The notes: a model not told the origin generated them from the sequence alone. A stretch of DNA of 60,000 bases from Symbiodinium natans (GCA_905221605.1 CAJNDS010002328.1:64001-124000), one strand, 5' to 3'. Positions 45,515-56,664 are shown, counted from the stretch's first letter. A program made the numbers and translations.

Positions 45515-46330
45515 AAGAGGTACTTGACACCGAAATCGCTAACGGCTCCGCAGTTCCAGCCTGGAGCCAATGCGCGCCCATATGCCTGCAGCACATGAAA
45601 GCAGGTGGCTCCGGGCAGTGTCGGGGCACCTGCTCCGAAAGTGCTCTTCAGGGTGTTTGGAACCTGGACTTTTTGAATTTCAGACTTACTACTTGCTTTC
45701 TTGGAGCCCCTATAGGCTCCCTTTTACCTACAAGTACTGCAGCCAGGGACTCCATGCCATCTGCCGACGCTTCAGATGATTCGTTCTGCAGGATCCTTTA
45801 GTCCCTCGAAATAGGGGTGGCCAACGCTTCTACATGAGTTTCGCGGGGCCAGGCTCCAGGGTGATTTCGGCACCGCCCCAAGCCCCCGCCCTTAAGTCAC
45901 CGCTTCTGGCCGGCGTTTGGCACCACGTTGCTTGGCACTCAGCAGAAATCGGTTGTTGGATAGTTGGCAGTGTGCTTCTTGCCAGTGTGGGCTCGGCCTT
46001 CAAAAGACTTCAGGCAGCTGCCTCTGAACCTGCCCGACATGTCGCTTGCTCTGCCGCCGACGTGGCCCCCGTTTTAGCAGTCATAACATTCTGGTCGAAT
46101 CAAAATGGATGCGCACACACACATCTCAAAATGTTCTAATGCGTGTCTCTTTTCCGTGTTGACGTTTGATTCTTGTATGATTATGGCCTGGGCTGTGCAA
46201 AATGAGCTCAAGGGCTGAGTGAAGTGCACACCTTGGTAAAAAATATTGCGAACCGCAACCGAACCGTTCGAACCGAACCAAATGAAACCGTGGCCACCCT
46301 GATCATATCGGAGCTTTAATGCAGGTGTGC

Positions 46331-47205
46331 CTGGGCCTCAATCTCTGCGGCGGCAGCCTCCGCCTGCAAGCACCCGTCGGCGGGGTGTCGGGCTTTCGTC
46401 TGCGCATCTTTAGACTCTGGGCACCAATCTTGCAGCACGTCTACCCACTAAACCCTGAAGCGAGATCTGTCTAGCCACGTACACCCTGTTCTGTATTCAA
46501 CAGCTCGACACGCATGAAAATCAGGTTGAAACTCCAAGCTTTGAGGTGGGTCCACAAGCCTGCAGCCTGAAGACTCCTGAAGAATAAAGACAAACATTGC
46601 TACCGAGAACCGCAAGAACCGCAACCCCGCATTGAGGAAAATCCAAAAAATAGCGGGAAACCCTCTCTTGGGCTTTGGGCTCTCCTTCCTGCCTGGGCTC
46701 TCCTTCCTGCAGAAACCGTGCTGGGATCCAGCTGAGTGGTGTACATTGCCTGGCGTCGGGATAGCAGATGGACTTTCTGACAAGACTGGGCATGATTTTT
46801 AAGGAAGTGCGGATGCAGCACGCCCCAGTTCTCTTAAGCGGCAGCATGGGTGATCTTCGCCACTGCTTGCATAGTCTGGAGACAAAACCTCAGCAAGTTG
46901 CGGGCACCTCGTCGTAGTTGGTCGTGACCCCGAACAGCCGTTCATTGGCCTCGAACTGGTTCCATTGCTGGTCCTGAGTAGCGGACTTTCCAGATGAAAC
47001 CATGCATTCACTTATGTCAGCAAAATGCCGCAAACTCCTGAAAATCAACGCCCGCAACAATTTACTGTGTCGAAGAGATCCCTCGAAGCCACAGCTGGGC
47101 AGAACTGCCTGCGGGTCTAGGCGGCCGTTGATGCCTGGGGGCAAGGCCTCAGCGACAGCTCTGACTGTTTTGGCTATTTCTTCATCATGAAATGTTGATG
47201 GTCGA
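46331..47205 (-). CDS. Ataxin-2-like LsmAD gene fragment
   Basis: Three likely exons on the minus strand. The central one (46908-46973) is the clear one. Upstream, 47205 down to about 47096, reads DEEIAKTVRAVAEALPPGIN and ends at CAG|GC. Downstream, 46331-46363 reads AEAAAAEIEAQ between TTGCAG and CAG|GC, which resembles the AEKLAREIE stretch that follows the LsmAD core in ataxin-2. Ataxin-2/Pbp1 proteins bind poly(A)-binding protein and act in mRNA control and stress granules. An Lsm domain, expected upstream, was not found, and the family assignment rests on one short motif. Confidence 0.5.
46908..46973 (-). CDS. LsmAD exon (ataxin-2 type)
   Basis: 66 bp, phase 0 both sides; acceptor TACTCAG, donor GACGAG|GTGCCC (canonical GT). 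Reads DQQWNQFEANERLFGVTTNY, then DE. The core 'F-E-x-N-E-x-L-F-G-V-x-T-x-Y-D-E' is the hallmark of LsmAD domains. Confidence 0.75.
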
Positions 47206-47584
47206 GCGTGTTGCGCTCCGCAGCATGCGGTCTTTCCTGGATATCAGGAAGATGCGATCTTTGAGGAGTCCTAGCAAACTGGAATGGCGAGGCAGCAAAT
47301 TGCGGGACAGAGGTTTTTTTTGTCCTTCTTTCTTTCTAGCTCTTCTACATCAAGCAACCCGTTAAAAGCACACCCCTGCTTTGGTCTCACCAGCAGGCGC
47401 TAAGCCAAGCCACATCACTCTCAAGGTACACTTGCCAGCATTCATGCGCAACCAAACACGACACCGCAGATCATGTAGACGCTCTGCAGAGGACTTTGAT
47501 ACAGCATGGGCCAAGCAAGTTTAACAGACACATAGCAGAAGAACATGCAAAGGCACTTTGTACAAGAACATATAAACAGGTCAT

Positions 47585-47908
47585 TTGCAGAAAGAAAAAA
47601 CATTCCAGACCAAGTACAGGCAAAGCTTCGACTGTAGCGTTTTAGCGGGAGGGGCATGCAAATACAAGTGCACTGAATGTTCGTTGGAGTGGCATGAAAC
47701 CTTCAGATGGAGGAGTGATCGAGGACTTGCAGGAAGGAGCCGGATAATCAAAAACCACAAGTGTGTTTTTGAGTGTTCGATGCCAGGAAAGATTCAAACT
47801 TGGGCGGACAATTCTGGTCCGGTAGTCACTGTTGGACCTTTTGTGCCATGTGGGCTGGGAATTGATGCCAGGAGTCGGGGAAGGAGGGTGGCCGCGCTTC
47901 TAGGGTGA
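47585..47908 (+). CDS. Candidate Cys-rich coding stretch
   Basis: The + frame contains GGACKYKCTECSLEWHETFR and then KNHKCVFECSMPGKIQTWAD, with paired Cys and His that could bind a metal. It ends next to CCCTAAA units. No known family, no splice sites fixed, and orientation opposite to the supported genes, so low confidence. Confidence 0.3.
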   Translation: MQKEKTFQTKYRQSFDCSVLAGGACKYKCTECSLEWHETFRWRSDRGLAGRSRIIKNHKCVFECSMPGKIQTWADNSGPVVTVGPFVPCGLGIDARSRGRRVAALLG

Positions 47909-47909
47909 A

Positions 47910-49980
47910 CCCTAAACCCTTCAAACCCTTTAAACTCTATACGCCCGATAAACCCTATAATCTATAAACTAGATAAACTAAACCCGAAACCTGCTGCTGC
48001 CGTGCTACGCCATCTGCCTGCCAGGGCTGAAGCTCCCTTCGCTCAGCCTTAGGGTCCAGGGTGTTTTGCCACCCGCCAAGCAGGCGAGCCAGTGCAGGGT
48101 AACACTTTGGGACATTCTTGAAGGGGTTTTAGGGTTTAGGGTTTCGACTCTCCTGCCCTACAAATTCTCCTCCTCCCAAGACTTTGGTTAACCTTCCACA
48201 TAACATATGAGTATTTCACTGCTCTTTCGGGGCCAGGGCGGGCAGGAATTAGGTGGCGGGGGAGGGGGAGGGGGGTGGGTAGGAATTTCGGGGCAGGGGT
48301 TCGATGGCAACATGAATCTGGAGACAGTGGCCGCGCTTAAGAGTCGTCTCGCACCCATATCCCTTTGCGCATGATATGGCAACTTTGTTTAGTTGGGAGA
48401 TCTTACGCAAGTTTAGGGCAACCTATCAGGTTAGGGCGACCTATCAGAAGACTCAACTACGCAAACTCAACTTGAACCGCACATGTTGCCAACCTGAAAC
48501 CCGGCTGGGTCCCGGGGGAATCTGCAGAATCCGTGGTTCCCTCATCATGCTGGGATGCTATCCCTGGGGGCCATCCCTGGGCTGAACAACAAGCTGGGCC
48601 TCCATGCTGGTGGGTGCCAGGGCGGGGCATCCGCTTGCAACTCTTTGGTCTTGTAGCCGGGCTGCGCACAGGGTTTAGGGTTTTTCTTTGCCACCCGCTT
48701 AGCTGACCTCTCGGACACTCTGCAGGGAACTGGCGATATAAGTGTATGGGGGTTGTTGTTGGAGTTGCCTCTTTGTTGGGTTGAGTGGTTGAGCCCACAC
48801 CCAAACCCCCACTAAAGGTTAAAGTCCAAGCTCAGTCAATAACAAAGACAGTCCCCTCAACCCAGTCGCAACTCATCAAGTCTCACAAGATGAAAATGAA
48901 AAGTGTTCAGGGCGATCTCTCAGGGTTCAGAGTCAGCAACATCAAAAGACACCAAAATATAAGCCCATCAAACAAGAACAGACCCACAACCCCAAGGGCC
49001 CCAGGATATAGGGGCATCCAGGCTTTAGCAGATAATAGCTTCATCACCTGCATCAAGCTCATGTACAGCGGCTGTCCCCTATTCCTTCAGACAGGTTTCA
49101 CATCCAGGTTCAGCAGAGTGGGCATGACGAGCTCTCCCCAAACACGAACAATCAAACAAGGTAGCAAGACCAAAAAAGTAAGATAGCAATCCAACTATGT
49201 AATGTCCACTCCATAGGGTCCTCAAGATCCTACCGTGCGCAGCTAGGGACGAGTCCTCAAGACTCATCCACAGTTCCTAGCCAAATCAGGCTAGTTCGTC
49301 GTATGAGATTCCAGCTGGTACCGCACCAACCCAACCACCACATCGATCCAACAGATGAAACACGCACCAACCCCATCACCCCAACCACATGGATCCACAC
49401 GGCTGAGAACTCGACCAGGAATCTCAAGCTCCCATCTACCCGGCTGTCATCACGTGAGCCAGGGTGAGATGTTAGAAAGGTCTTCATCTCTCTACTTGGA
49501 GTTATCTTCTCAAGACACAACAAACACCAAACCAAAACACAGGACAAAGTATCAGAAGCGATCTAGCAAAGCGTTTCACTTCACATTCTCCGAGCACATG
49601 GATGGATCAGCAAAGATTGTGATATGGTGGTGGAGAGTCCGGTTCACCCAGCAACCCAAAAACCACATAGATCCGAACAATCAGACAGAACTCACCAAAG
49701 CAACCACCACCACATGCATCCATACGTTAGGAACTACCATGGCCTCTCCACCGGGTGTCGCGTTGTGGTAGTGTGGTAGTGTGCGTGTTGAATTGCTTGG
49801 GCGGCATGCAGCAGGTATGACAGGGCGGCAAATTACAATGCACCAGTCTCCCAAAATTCAGTGGTGCATGCACACTTAATTGCGAGGACATGAATTACGA
49901 ATTACGAATTAGGCGTGAAATTAAATTATGAATTGCGGATTCGTGCATGCTCGGCGATCACTCGCATCCACCAGCCAAGC
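47910..49980. other. Spacer, nothing recognised
   Basis: Telomere-like runs at about 47906-47930 (CCCTAAA) and 48127-48146, 48669-48681 (TTTAGGG). The rest is mixed sequence, with several open but unfamiliar frames between 48.8 and 49.8 kb. Confidence 0.5.
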
Positions 49981-49983
49981 ATG

Positions 49984-50268
49984 TCAAGTGCGTTGCATCT
50001 CACTTGTGAACATCCACAGAAAATTAGCCTTCCAGCCATTGTCTGCTCCACACCAAGTAGCATCAGTTTGCAACCAGCCACAATACTTCAGCTGCCACAG
50101 TAAATTAGCCTTCCAGCTATTGTCTGCTCCACACCAAATAGCATCAGCATGCAACCAGTCACAATACTTCAGCTGCTGTTTATTCCAGTCCCACCACATG
50201 GGCCGGTCCACAAACAGTCGCTCCAAGCACCAGAAACGGGGGGTGGCTTCAGCATTCGCCGCTCCCAA
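49984..50268 (-). CDS. Possible exon with 27-residue Trp/Cys repeat
   Basis: The minus strand is open across a tandem 81-bp duplication. It reads LKYCDWLHADAIWCGADNSW and then LKYCGWLQTDATWCGADNGW, each followed by KAN-L/F-LW. A DWNKQQ before it may be a remnant of a further unit. Conserved Trp and Cys positions suggest selection at protein level, but two units and no known family keep this tentative. Confidence 0.35.
   Translation of the reverse strand: MGAANAEATPRFWCLERLFVDRPMWWDWNKQQLKYCDWLHADAIWCGADNSWKANLLWQLKYCGWLQTDATWCGADNGWKANFLWMFTSEMQRT
50021..50180. repeat. 81-bp tandem duplication
   Basis: Two copies of a unit starting AAATTAGCCTTCCAGC and containing TGTCTGCTCCACACCAA. A few substitutions between copies; period 81 bp (27 codons). 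Confidence 0.85.
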
Positions 50269-50288
50269 AAACCATGCAGCTTGGGCCT

Positions 50289-50330
50289 TCAGGGTTTAGG
50301 GTTTAGGGTTTAGGGGTTTGGGGGTTTGGG
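50289..50330 (+). repeat. Interstitial TTTAGGG run
   Basis: Three TTTAGGG units, then GGGGTTTGGG variants. Confidence 0.85.
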
Positions 50331-50969
50331 TGGCCCGAGTTTCTGCGGTCGAGGGGAAGGCTTTGCGTGTCGGAGCGACACTACAAGTTGGCTCCAAGTT
50401 TTGTCAAGAACATACCAACATAAAATATACTGCTGTAATAAATGCACTAAGTACATTTTGAAATGGAAACACATAACAAATATATTGCATATAAGAAATA
50501 TAATGGGTATAGTACGTGGGTGTTCACCCAGGTCGCTGATAACCTACCACCTGTGTACCTGTCAGCAGCCTTCTCATCTCCTCTCTAGCTTCTGTGATCC
50601 CTGCACCCCAACAAACTAGACCTCTTTCTCTGCACCTCTTGCAGACTCTTGCAAAACCTCCCATGTCTTCTCATTCTTCTGCTGAGCATGAGGCGTGGGC
50701 CTATCCCCAGCCCCGGCCTGCATTGCTTGATAGCACATGTATTTATCATTGTGTACTGTCGGTCCATGTGAGTGAAGCTGATATAGATAGCATGGACTCT
50801 GGGGCCGAAGAGGGAGATCTGTCACGCTCTCTTTCTTTCTTTCTTGGGGGTGTGGGGGCAAGCCCCCTGGCTTCGCGTCAGCCCCGGTATTCGGGACCCT
50901 CCGAGTTGCCCGGAGAAAAGCGTCTGTCTTCTTCTTCTTCTTCTTCCAGGGCTTGAGGGACCAAAAAGC

Positions 50970-50970
<1 letters not shown>

Positions 50971-51028
<58 letters not shown>

Positions 51029-51049
51029 TCCCTCTCTCTCTCCCTCTCC
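50971..51049. repeat. CT microsatellite
   Basis: (TC)n of about 70 bp with CCCTCTC interruptions at the right end. Confidence 0.95.
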
Positions 51050-52516
51050 ACGCGTGGCCCTGCGCGAGGTCCCAGGTTTTGCTTGCTATGCTGTTCCTCC
51101 CGCTCTTTTCTTTTCTTTTCGTTTCTTTTCTTTTCTCAACTTTTTTTCCGGAGGGCGTGGAGGCCGAAACCTCCGGGCGTCATCGCCCGCCCCTGTTTCC
51201 GGAGCCGTACTCGGGTACAGTGGAAGACAATGATGTGATGCTCTGCCCCCAACCCTCACTAAGTGTCCTCTAACCACTACCCCCACCACCCCAGGCCCAT
51301 CTTCCCCATCTTCACATCTCGCCTTCCGAGTGTGAGACTGTGCTCTTCCGGCTCGCACTAGGTTGGACTGTCATTCTCGGCCCCCAAACAAAGGTACTAC
51401 CCCCATACACTACACCCCCTCACGTGTGTCCAACCTGCTCTGTGCTACAACTTAGCCTGCACGCGAGAAAAACATGCACCCTGGGCCTCTCTTGGGCTCC
51501 CCCAGGGGTTGCTATCTTGGTAGTGGGAGTGTTTGGACACAGCCCCGCCCTTTAATTGGCTCGCCGCGGCTTTTCGACACTCTAACTGCTTCGCTATCTC
51601 CTGTAGACGTCCGTCCCCAACAACCAAGCTCCCCCACAATACTACCAGCACCCGGGCCCCACTAGGGAACGGACGCCCTGCATCACATGACTCAATTGGC
51701 CTTCGGCCTTTTTAATGGTGTGTTTTACTATTATGCGTGTGACAGCTGCTTTACCCCCTGTGACAACACCGGACCCCTGACTCCCTCCTGAACTTGAAAC
51801 CCCCGAATCCTCCAAGGCCCCCCCTCGAGAAAACAACTTGCGCTGCCTCTGTACATCGCGCCCCTTTACGGCTCAAGCCTTGGCTCAGACCTTCTAGTGT
51901 AGGTGTCGTCTCATCTCGCCCCCCCGACCACCATGTAGCAGACGCCGACTTGCGTTTTCGACCTTCCTCCCGGGGCCGGGACTGTTCTGGTAGTAGACGC
52001 CGAAGTGGTTGCGGGCTCGTGCTTTCAACCCATCCCTTCTGGGACTGCTTGGTTTTCTTCTCTGACCCCTTCCCTCCGGGACTGTTCTGGTAGTAGACGC
52101 ATGTAGACGCCGAGGTGGTTGCGGTGCTGCGCCCGTCCATCAGGCAGGTGACGCAGGTGATGTCGGGTTGGGTCATGGCTTCACTCTTACAGCGGTTCTC
52201 ATCTCCCCCTAAGAATGTGTAAAACAACGAACTGCACACAAGGCCCCTTCACCAACGCCTGAGAAACCAACCGACACACTGCTGGACACGTCTACTTTGT
52301 TCGCTGTGTGAGCCCCGGGTCAGCACGCCTGTTTTTAGGGTCAACCCTCGAGTGCAAGCCAGGTCCCAAATGGCAAACAGCTCTAACCCCCCCAAACGCA
52401 ACCACAATTAGGGTGTGTAAGGAGGCGAGCTGCTCCGAAGCTTGAACGAAGAGGTGCGCGGCGGCTCAAGCCCAGGGTTCGGGGGCGGGTTCCTCCCCCC
52501 AGACTTGAGCCATTTT

Positions 52517-52558
<42 letters not shown>

Positions 52559-53030
52559 TCTACTCTCTCTCACTCTTTGTCTGTCTCTGTGGAAGGTCGG
52601 CAGCGCAGCTTCCATGCGTTTCAAGTTCCACACATGCCCGTGCCTTGCCGTTGTTGGCATGGCCATTGAGCACGCTGCCATTCTGACCGACCGGCATGGG
52701 GGGGTTGGGGATGGATATTAAGAGCCGGCAACTGCAACTAGCTGCACGTCATATAGGAACATTGGAGGGGCAACATCGACTTGCCCCAACTCAGATTCCG
52801 AAAATAGGCTCCGTAGGGCCAAGGGGGAAGAGTTGAACATTGCCCCAAGATAGGGGTATCTCGACATCCCTATTATAACCCCGCCCCCCCCCTCAAAAAA
52901 AAACATCCTAAAGTCCTATTATAGGTTATAGGCATTCTGGGGAAATACCCACGTCCAGAACTGCATCTAGCCGCCCTATTGGGCATTTCATGTTTGCGTT
53001 TGGGGCTTCCAGTGGGGCCCAGCTGTGATG
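51050..53030. other. Spacer with repeats
   Basis: No gene recognised. A word GGGACTGTTCTGGTAGTAGA followed by CGC occurs at about 51977 and again at 52079, about 100 bp apart, each leading into GTGGTTGCGG. A CT run lies at 52520-52560 and a poly-C/poly-A stretch near 52882-52904. Confidence 0.5.
52520..52560. repeat. CT microsatellite
   Basis: T8 then (CT)n. Confidence 0.9.
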
Positions 53031-53033
53031 TGC

Positions 53034-53090
53034 CTGCTTCGCATTTCCGCCCCAGGGATCCGCTTCTTGTAGCGGGTCGGGACCTCTGGC
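53034..53090 (-). CDS. DPW gene exon 4 of motif
   Basis: 57 bp; acceptor GTGGCAG, donor AAGCAG|GC. Reads ARGPDPLQEADPWGGNAKQ. Confidence 0.45.
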
Positions 53091-56000
53091 CTGCCACGAA
53101 CTAAAAAGTCGTTCAGCCGTCTCAAGTGGAGCTCACCAGCTCCATTCCAAAGGGTCAATCCTACACTGGCAAGTGATGAGGAGACCCCGTCGCAGTCCCA
53201 GGCGCCATCTAGCAAAACTGAGAAACTTGACTACCGGCTTAGCCTTCGCATCGCCATTGACATGGCCATTTGCGAAGCCCTGCAGGGTTTCAGGGCCATT
53301 CTAGAATACAGCACATGCTGGCCGCAATGCGGGGGAATCTGCAGAACAAACAGAGCCAAAAAAACCGAAACACAAAACACTATGTGATCACTTTCACTAG
53401 CAAACACAGACATAAACGAACATATGTTGCAGGAGGGGCGAACTTCGCGAACGAGAGATAAAGCAAGAGAGAAAAAGAGAGAGAGAGAGAGAGAGTCAAA
53501 GTGAATAGGGAGAACTGAGAAGAGATCAAAAAAGAATGTATAGAAAAATCTATATTTATCATACACTGACTGTTATATACTCGAGCATATGTGTTCACAT
53601 ACGTGCACGCACGCACCACAGAACAAGACAGAGAGACAGAGGAAGGTGAGAGGAAAAGAGCTAAGGTCCACCTTTGCTCTGGGGAACCATGAGAACGACA
53701 GCGTGGGAACATAGGAACAACACAATGACATCCAGACCTGCCCGTAGCGTAGCCCGGTAATCCTTTGAGCCACTGCGGTTGCCCAACGCTGCCTTGAACT
53801 TGGGCCGAGCCTGCTCCTGAAGGATTCATCTGGCTGTTTTGAAGCAGGGTCACACACTGCTTCGGCTGCTCTTCTTCTGTGAGATTACCCAATTTGACCT
53901 GGGCTTAAATACACACATATTTATCTTTGAGGCATGCTCGCCCAAAATAGTGTCAGAAGAATGACGCAAGCATGCTTGCAACCGGCAACAGTAACGTGTT
54001 CTTTCCTTCCGGGCTCCTGCCTGTGGCTAACATCGAAGATGCAATTCGCTCTGGATAACTGACAATTCAACCCACGCACCGCCTGCTGTTCGGCATACAG
54101 CCACCAATAATGACGGCCAACCAAGTTTAGGGGCAAGCGCAAGGGATCTGTTCAGATGAGTTTGGACGAACCTTGTGCACGACAAAAACCCAAGCACACC
54201 TTGACGAAGGAATCGCAGGGGCGGGGATTGGACGCCGTGTTATGGGTCATCCCCTTAACATTCACTGACTCTACGAAGATTGGCACTTGATAGTGTACCC
54301 ACTCGGCCAATGAAGAAACCTGCATCAACCGCAACGTCGTACAAATGGCGGCAGCGCACTTGCTACAGTAGGGCACCTGAGGTTGACAACGCCTACTCCA
54401 CTTTTCAGATGTTGTGGCCATCATCTTCCAGAGCAGGGACAGCTCTTGTGGCTAAGCTAACACACGTAAGGACTTAAAAACCTCTGAGTGGTTTGTTTGT
54501 CGTAGAATGCAGGTTTCCCATGTTTTGCTCAACTGAAAGGGGAAGGGGGGGGAGGGCGGGGTGGGGGGGGGGGCGGGGCGGTCCTCCGCATTATCCTGCA
54601 TGGCCTTGTTGATGGACTGGGCCAGGGCCATGGGACGAACACAATCGTTGAGGGGATTTTGGGGAGTCTTTCCACTGCACTGGCGCTCATTCGGCACACA
54701 GGAAGCCATGATGGTGGAGGCCTTCTGCCAGGGGCCATTTTTGGCCAACTCCGGTCTTGGCACCTGATCAGATGCACTCAGATCAGGAAGTCTCGGCTCG
54801 TACTACAAGCATCTGTGAAGAAGATGGTACCGGACGACCAATGTTTAGCTCATCTAACGCATCGACTGAGCTGCCCGAAAGAACCGTGGGCCACTTGGCC
54901 CTTTCGCTTGCTTGATGCTTATGGAGTTTTGGAAGGAGCAGTGGTTAAAGTAAGCCCTGCCCACAAGAACAAAAACACTAGGTACAAACCTCCAAGCCCC
55001 CCTCTACAAATCAGAAGCGCTGTCCTGACGCGCTGCCGGCGCAGCCCAGGCCTGGAGCGGCTCAACAGACAAAGGCAAAAGCCAACGAGACGAACGGAAG
55101 CACAAACCCGGCGCCTTGTCTGCCCCTTGCTTTGCCCAAGGGTCCTCTCTTGACAAAGGATCATCGCCTCTGCTTGAGCTGTGTGGAGCCTGCGCAGAGC
55201 ACAGCAAAGGTCAGGATTCATCTCTTCCGCTGTCGAGACCGAGTCGGATGCACGGCGTTTATCCCTACATGTTAAAGACTGCTACCGTGCTACAAGTGGT
55301 GATCCATTGCGGTGCAGGACTGGAAAATTCCGGGGAACGCCCCAGTTACAACCAAAAGTTGCGTTAAGCACTCCTCACTGCAATACAACTCGGCCCTTTA
55401 CATGCGCACAGAAACCACGAAGAAGCACTGAGTAGGCAGACATAGCCAGACTAAGCCTATGACGCTACGACCCCGCACGCCCTGCGCCCTGCGCCAACAA
55501 TCCTCTCCAACACAAAGAACAAACGTTCCCAACCCTAAACTAAGCTCTAAGACTGTAAGCCCTAACCCTAAACCCTAAACCCTAGTGAAGGGACATGAAG
55601 GGATGGTTGCGCCTTGGTTGCTGCCCAGGGATCCGCCTCGGCTAGCGGGTCCTCGCCTCGTCCAGTTGCCTGTCTCAACATCTCCGCGTGGATTCCGAAT
55701 CCAGATGACTGGGAAGTTGGGATAACTTCCGTGTGCTTGGGAGTACGTGTGGAATCGTATGGGCCATTCGCTGCAGAAGTGGGCATTCGGCTTGTTGCGC
55801 GCTTAGAAGTTCTATGAGTCCTACACCTGTCTTCAACAAAACATGCCAGGACAGCAGGTTTCGCCCGCTGAGGGCGCGCCTTAACCGCGACATGAAGCGA
55901 AGCTCAATTCCATGACAAGTGCGGGTGCAAGACTGCGCGGGGGCGGGGGCTATGTGGTGCGATTTTTGCTGCCACCCACCTAACCAACACCGTACTATAG

Positions 56001-56474
56001 GCTGCTCGGGGCTTGGGCTTAAACAGCCCAGGCTGATAATGCTGGGATGTGGGCTCTGAACTTCTGAACCTTAGAGAGCTAAGCGAAGCCACTCATCCAT
56101 TACCAGCGCCTCGGGCCACTTGAAAGCCTCGATGACAAAACCTTGTCGCAGCATCCCTTGCCGTGGCTGCTGAGGCTTCTGCCCACGGGTCTTGCTGCTG
56201 GAGGGGGTCCGCGGCATCCTGCTTGGAGGCCTGCATAGGCCGTGCGCCACACCACATGGTTCCATTCAGCGGAGTTGAAGGAGCTGCTGGTCTTGGCCAC
56301 CTGTGAGCTTCAAGAGAAGCCCTGCAAAGTTCGGTGTCGGTTCTTCAGGTCCAGGCTATGCTGCTTTGCTGCTTTGCTGGAACTGGGACGTTGCTTGCAT
56401 CCTTTGGACAGCTGTGTGTGCCTCAGGATCAGCATTTCGGGGGCATCCGGCGCAATGAGGGACACATCGGGGTA
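53034..56474 (-). CDS. Gene with repeated DPLxxxDPW exons, unknown function
   Basis: Several short exons on the minus strand look like one gene. In gene order: 56399-56474 (YPDVSLIAPDAPEMLILRHT), 56256-56300 (VAKTSSSFNSAEWNH), 56156-56218 (DAADPLQQQDPWAEASAA), 55613-55770 (ends GEDPLAEADPWAATK), 55115-55169 (GDDPLSREDPWAKQGADK), 54605-54674 (NPLNDCVRPMALAQSINK) and 53034-53090 (ARGPDPLQEADPWGGNAKQ). Four of them carry DPLxxxDPW just before the donor. DPW motifs bind the AP-2 ear in animal endocytic adaptors, but that role cannot be assumed here. The rest is disordered-looking and I recognise no folded domain. 53034-53090 and 54605-54674 could belong to another gene. Confidence 0.45.
53110..54480. 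other. Possible further exons, unresolved
   Basis: Minus frames at 53830-53890 (EEEQPKQCVTLLQNSQMNPS) and 54250-54320 (SSLAEWVHYQVPIFVESVNV) look protein-like and could belong to the DPW gene, but splice limits are unclear. A GA microsatellite lies at 53475-53496. Confidence 0.3.
54605..54674 (-). CDS. Possible exon NPLNDCVRPMALAQSINK
   Basis: Acceptor CAGTGCAG; reads GKTPQNPLNDCVRPMALAQS and INK, donor AACAAG|GC (or a GA donor 17 bp later, after QDNAE). The following intron starts with a poly-C run. Confidence 0.4.
55115..55169 (-). CDS. DPW gene exon 3 of motif
   Basis: 55 bp; acceptor TCAAGCAG, donor GACAAG|GC. Reads GDDPLSREDPWAKQGADK. Confidence 0.45.
55556..55585 (-). repeat. Interstitial CCCTAAA run
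   Basis: Four CCCTAAA-type units, minus orientation, in the intron after motif exon 2. Confidence 0.9.
55613..55770 (-). CDS. DPW gene exon 2 of motif
   Basis: 158 bp; acceptor CTTCTGCAG, donor ACCAAG|GC. Polar linker (NGPYDSTRTPKHTEVIPTSQ) then GEDPLAEADPWAATK. A CCCTAAA run lies about 30 bp past the donor. Confidence 0.5.
56156..56218 (-). CDS. DPW gene exon 1 of motif
   Basis: 63 bp, phase 0; acceptor CCAAGCAG. Reads DAADPLQQQDPWAEASAAT and ends AR; donor probably GCAAGG|GA. Confidence 0.45.
56256..56300 (-). CDS. DPW gene exon: VAKTSSSF segment
   Basis: 45 bp, phase 0; acceptor CTCACAG, donor AACCAT|GTGGTG. Joins in frame to the next DPLxxxDPW exon. Confidence 0.4.
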
Positions 56475-56638
56475 CTTTAAACAAGCCCCCCCGGCCTTTG
56501 TATGACCATTCCAGCTGTCGTGAGCCTGCCATGGCCAAAAAACCAAAGGCTACTTTAGACCTGCATGGGGCACAAAAGCTCGAGCACAAGAAGGTTCGTG
56601 AGCTCACCTGGACTAGCAGGCTTTTGTCTCTGGAGATG

Positions 56639-56664
56639 CCCTAAACCCTAAACCCTAAACCCTG
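56639..56664 (-). repeat. Interstitial CCCTAAA run
   Basis: Three to four perfect units, upstream of the first assigned exon of the DPW gene. Confidence 0.9.

Noticed and set aside
50953-51273. Ser/Leu-rich frame starting near the CT repeat
   Set aside because: Low-complexity SLSLSL product of (CT)n; no coding evidence beyond it.
52500-52520. ACTTGAGCCATTTT as a relic of the dinoflagellate spliced leader
   Set aside because: Only nine bases match the reverse complement of the leader end; the rest, including the conserved middle, does not.
53105-53150. ELHLRRLNDFL as a third copy of the channel EF-hand exon
   Set aside because: It resembles EMHLKKIRTLF only over a few residues; no EF loop follows and no other channel exon is near.
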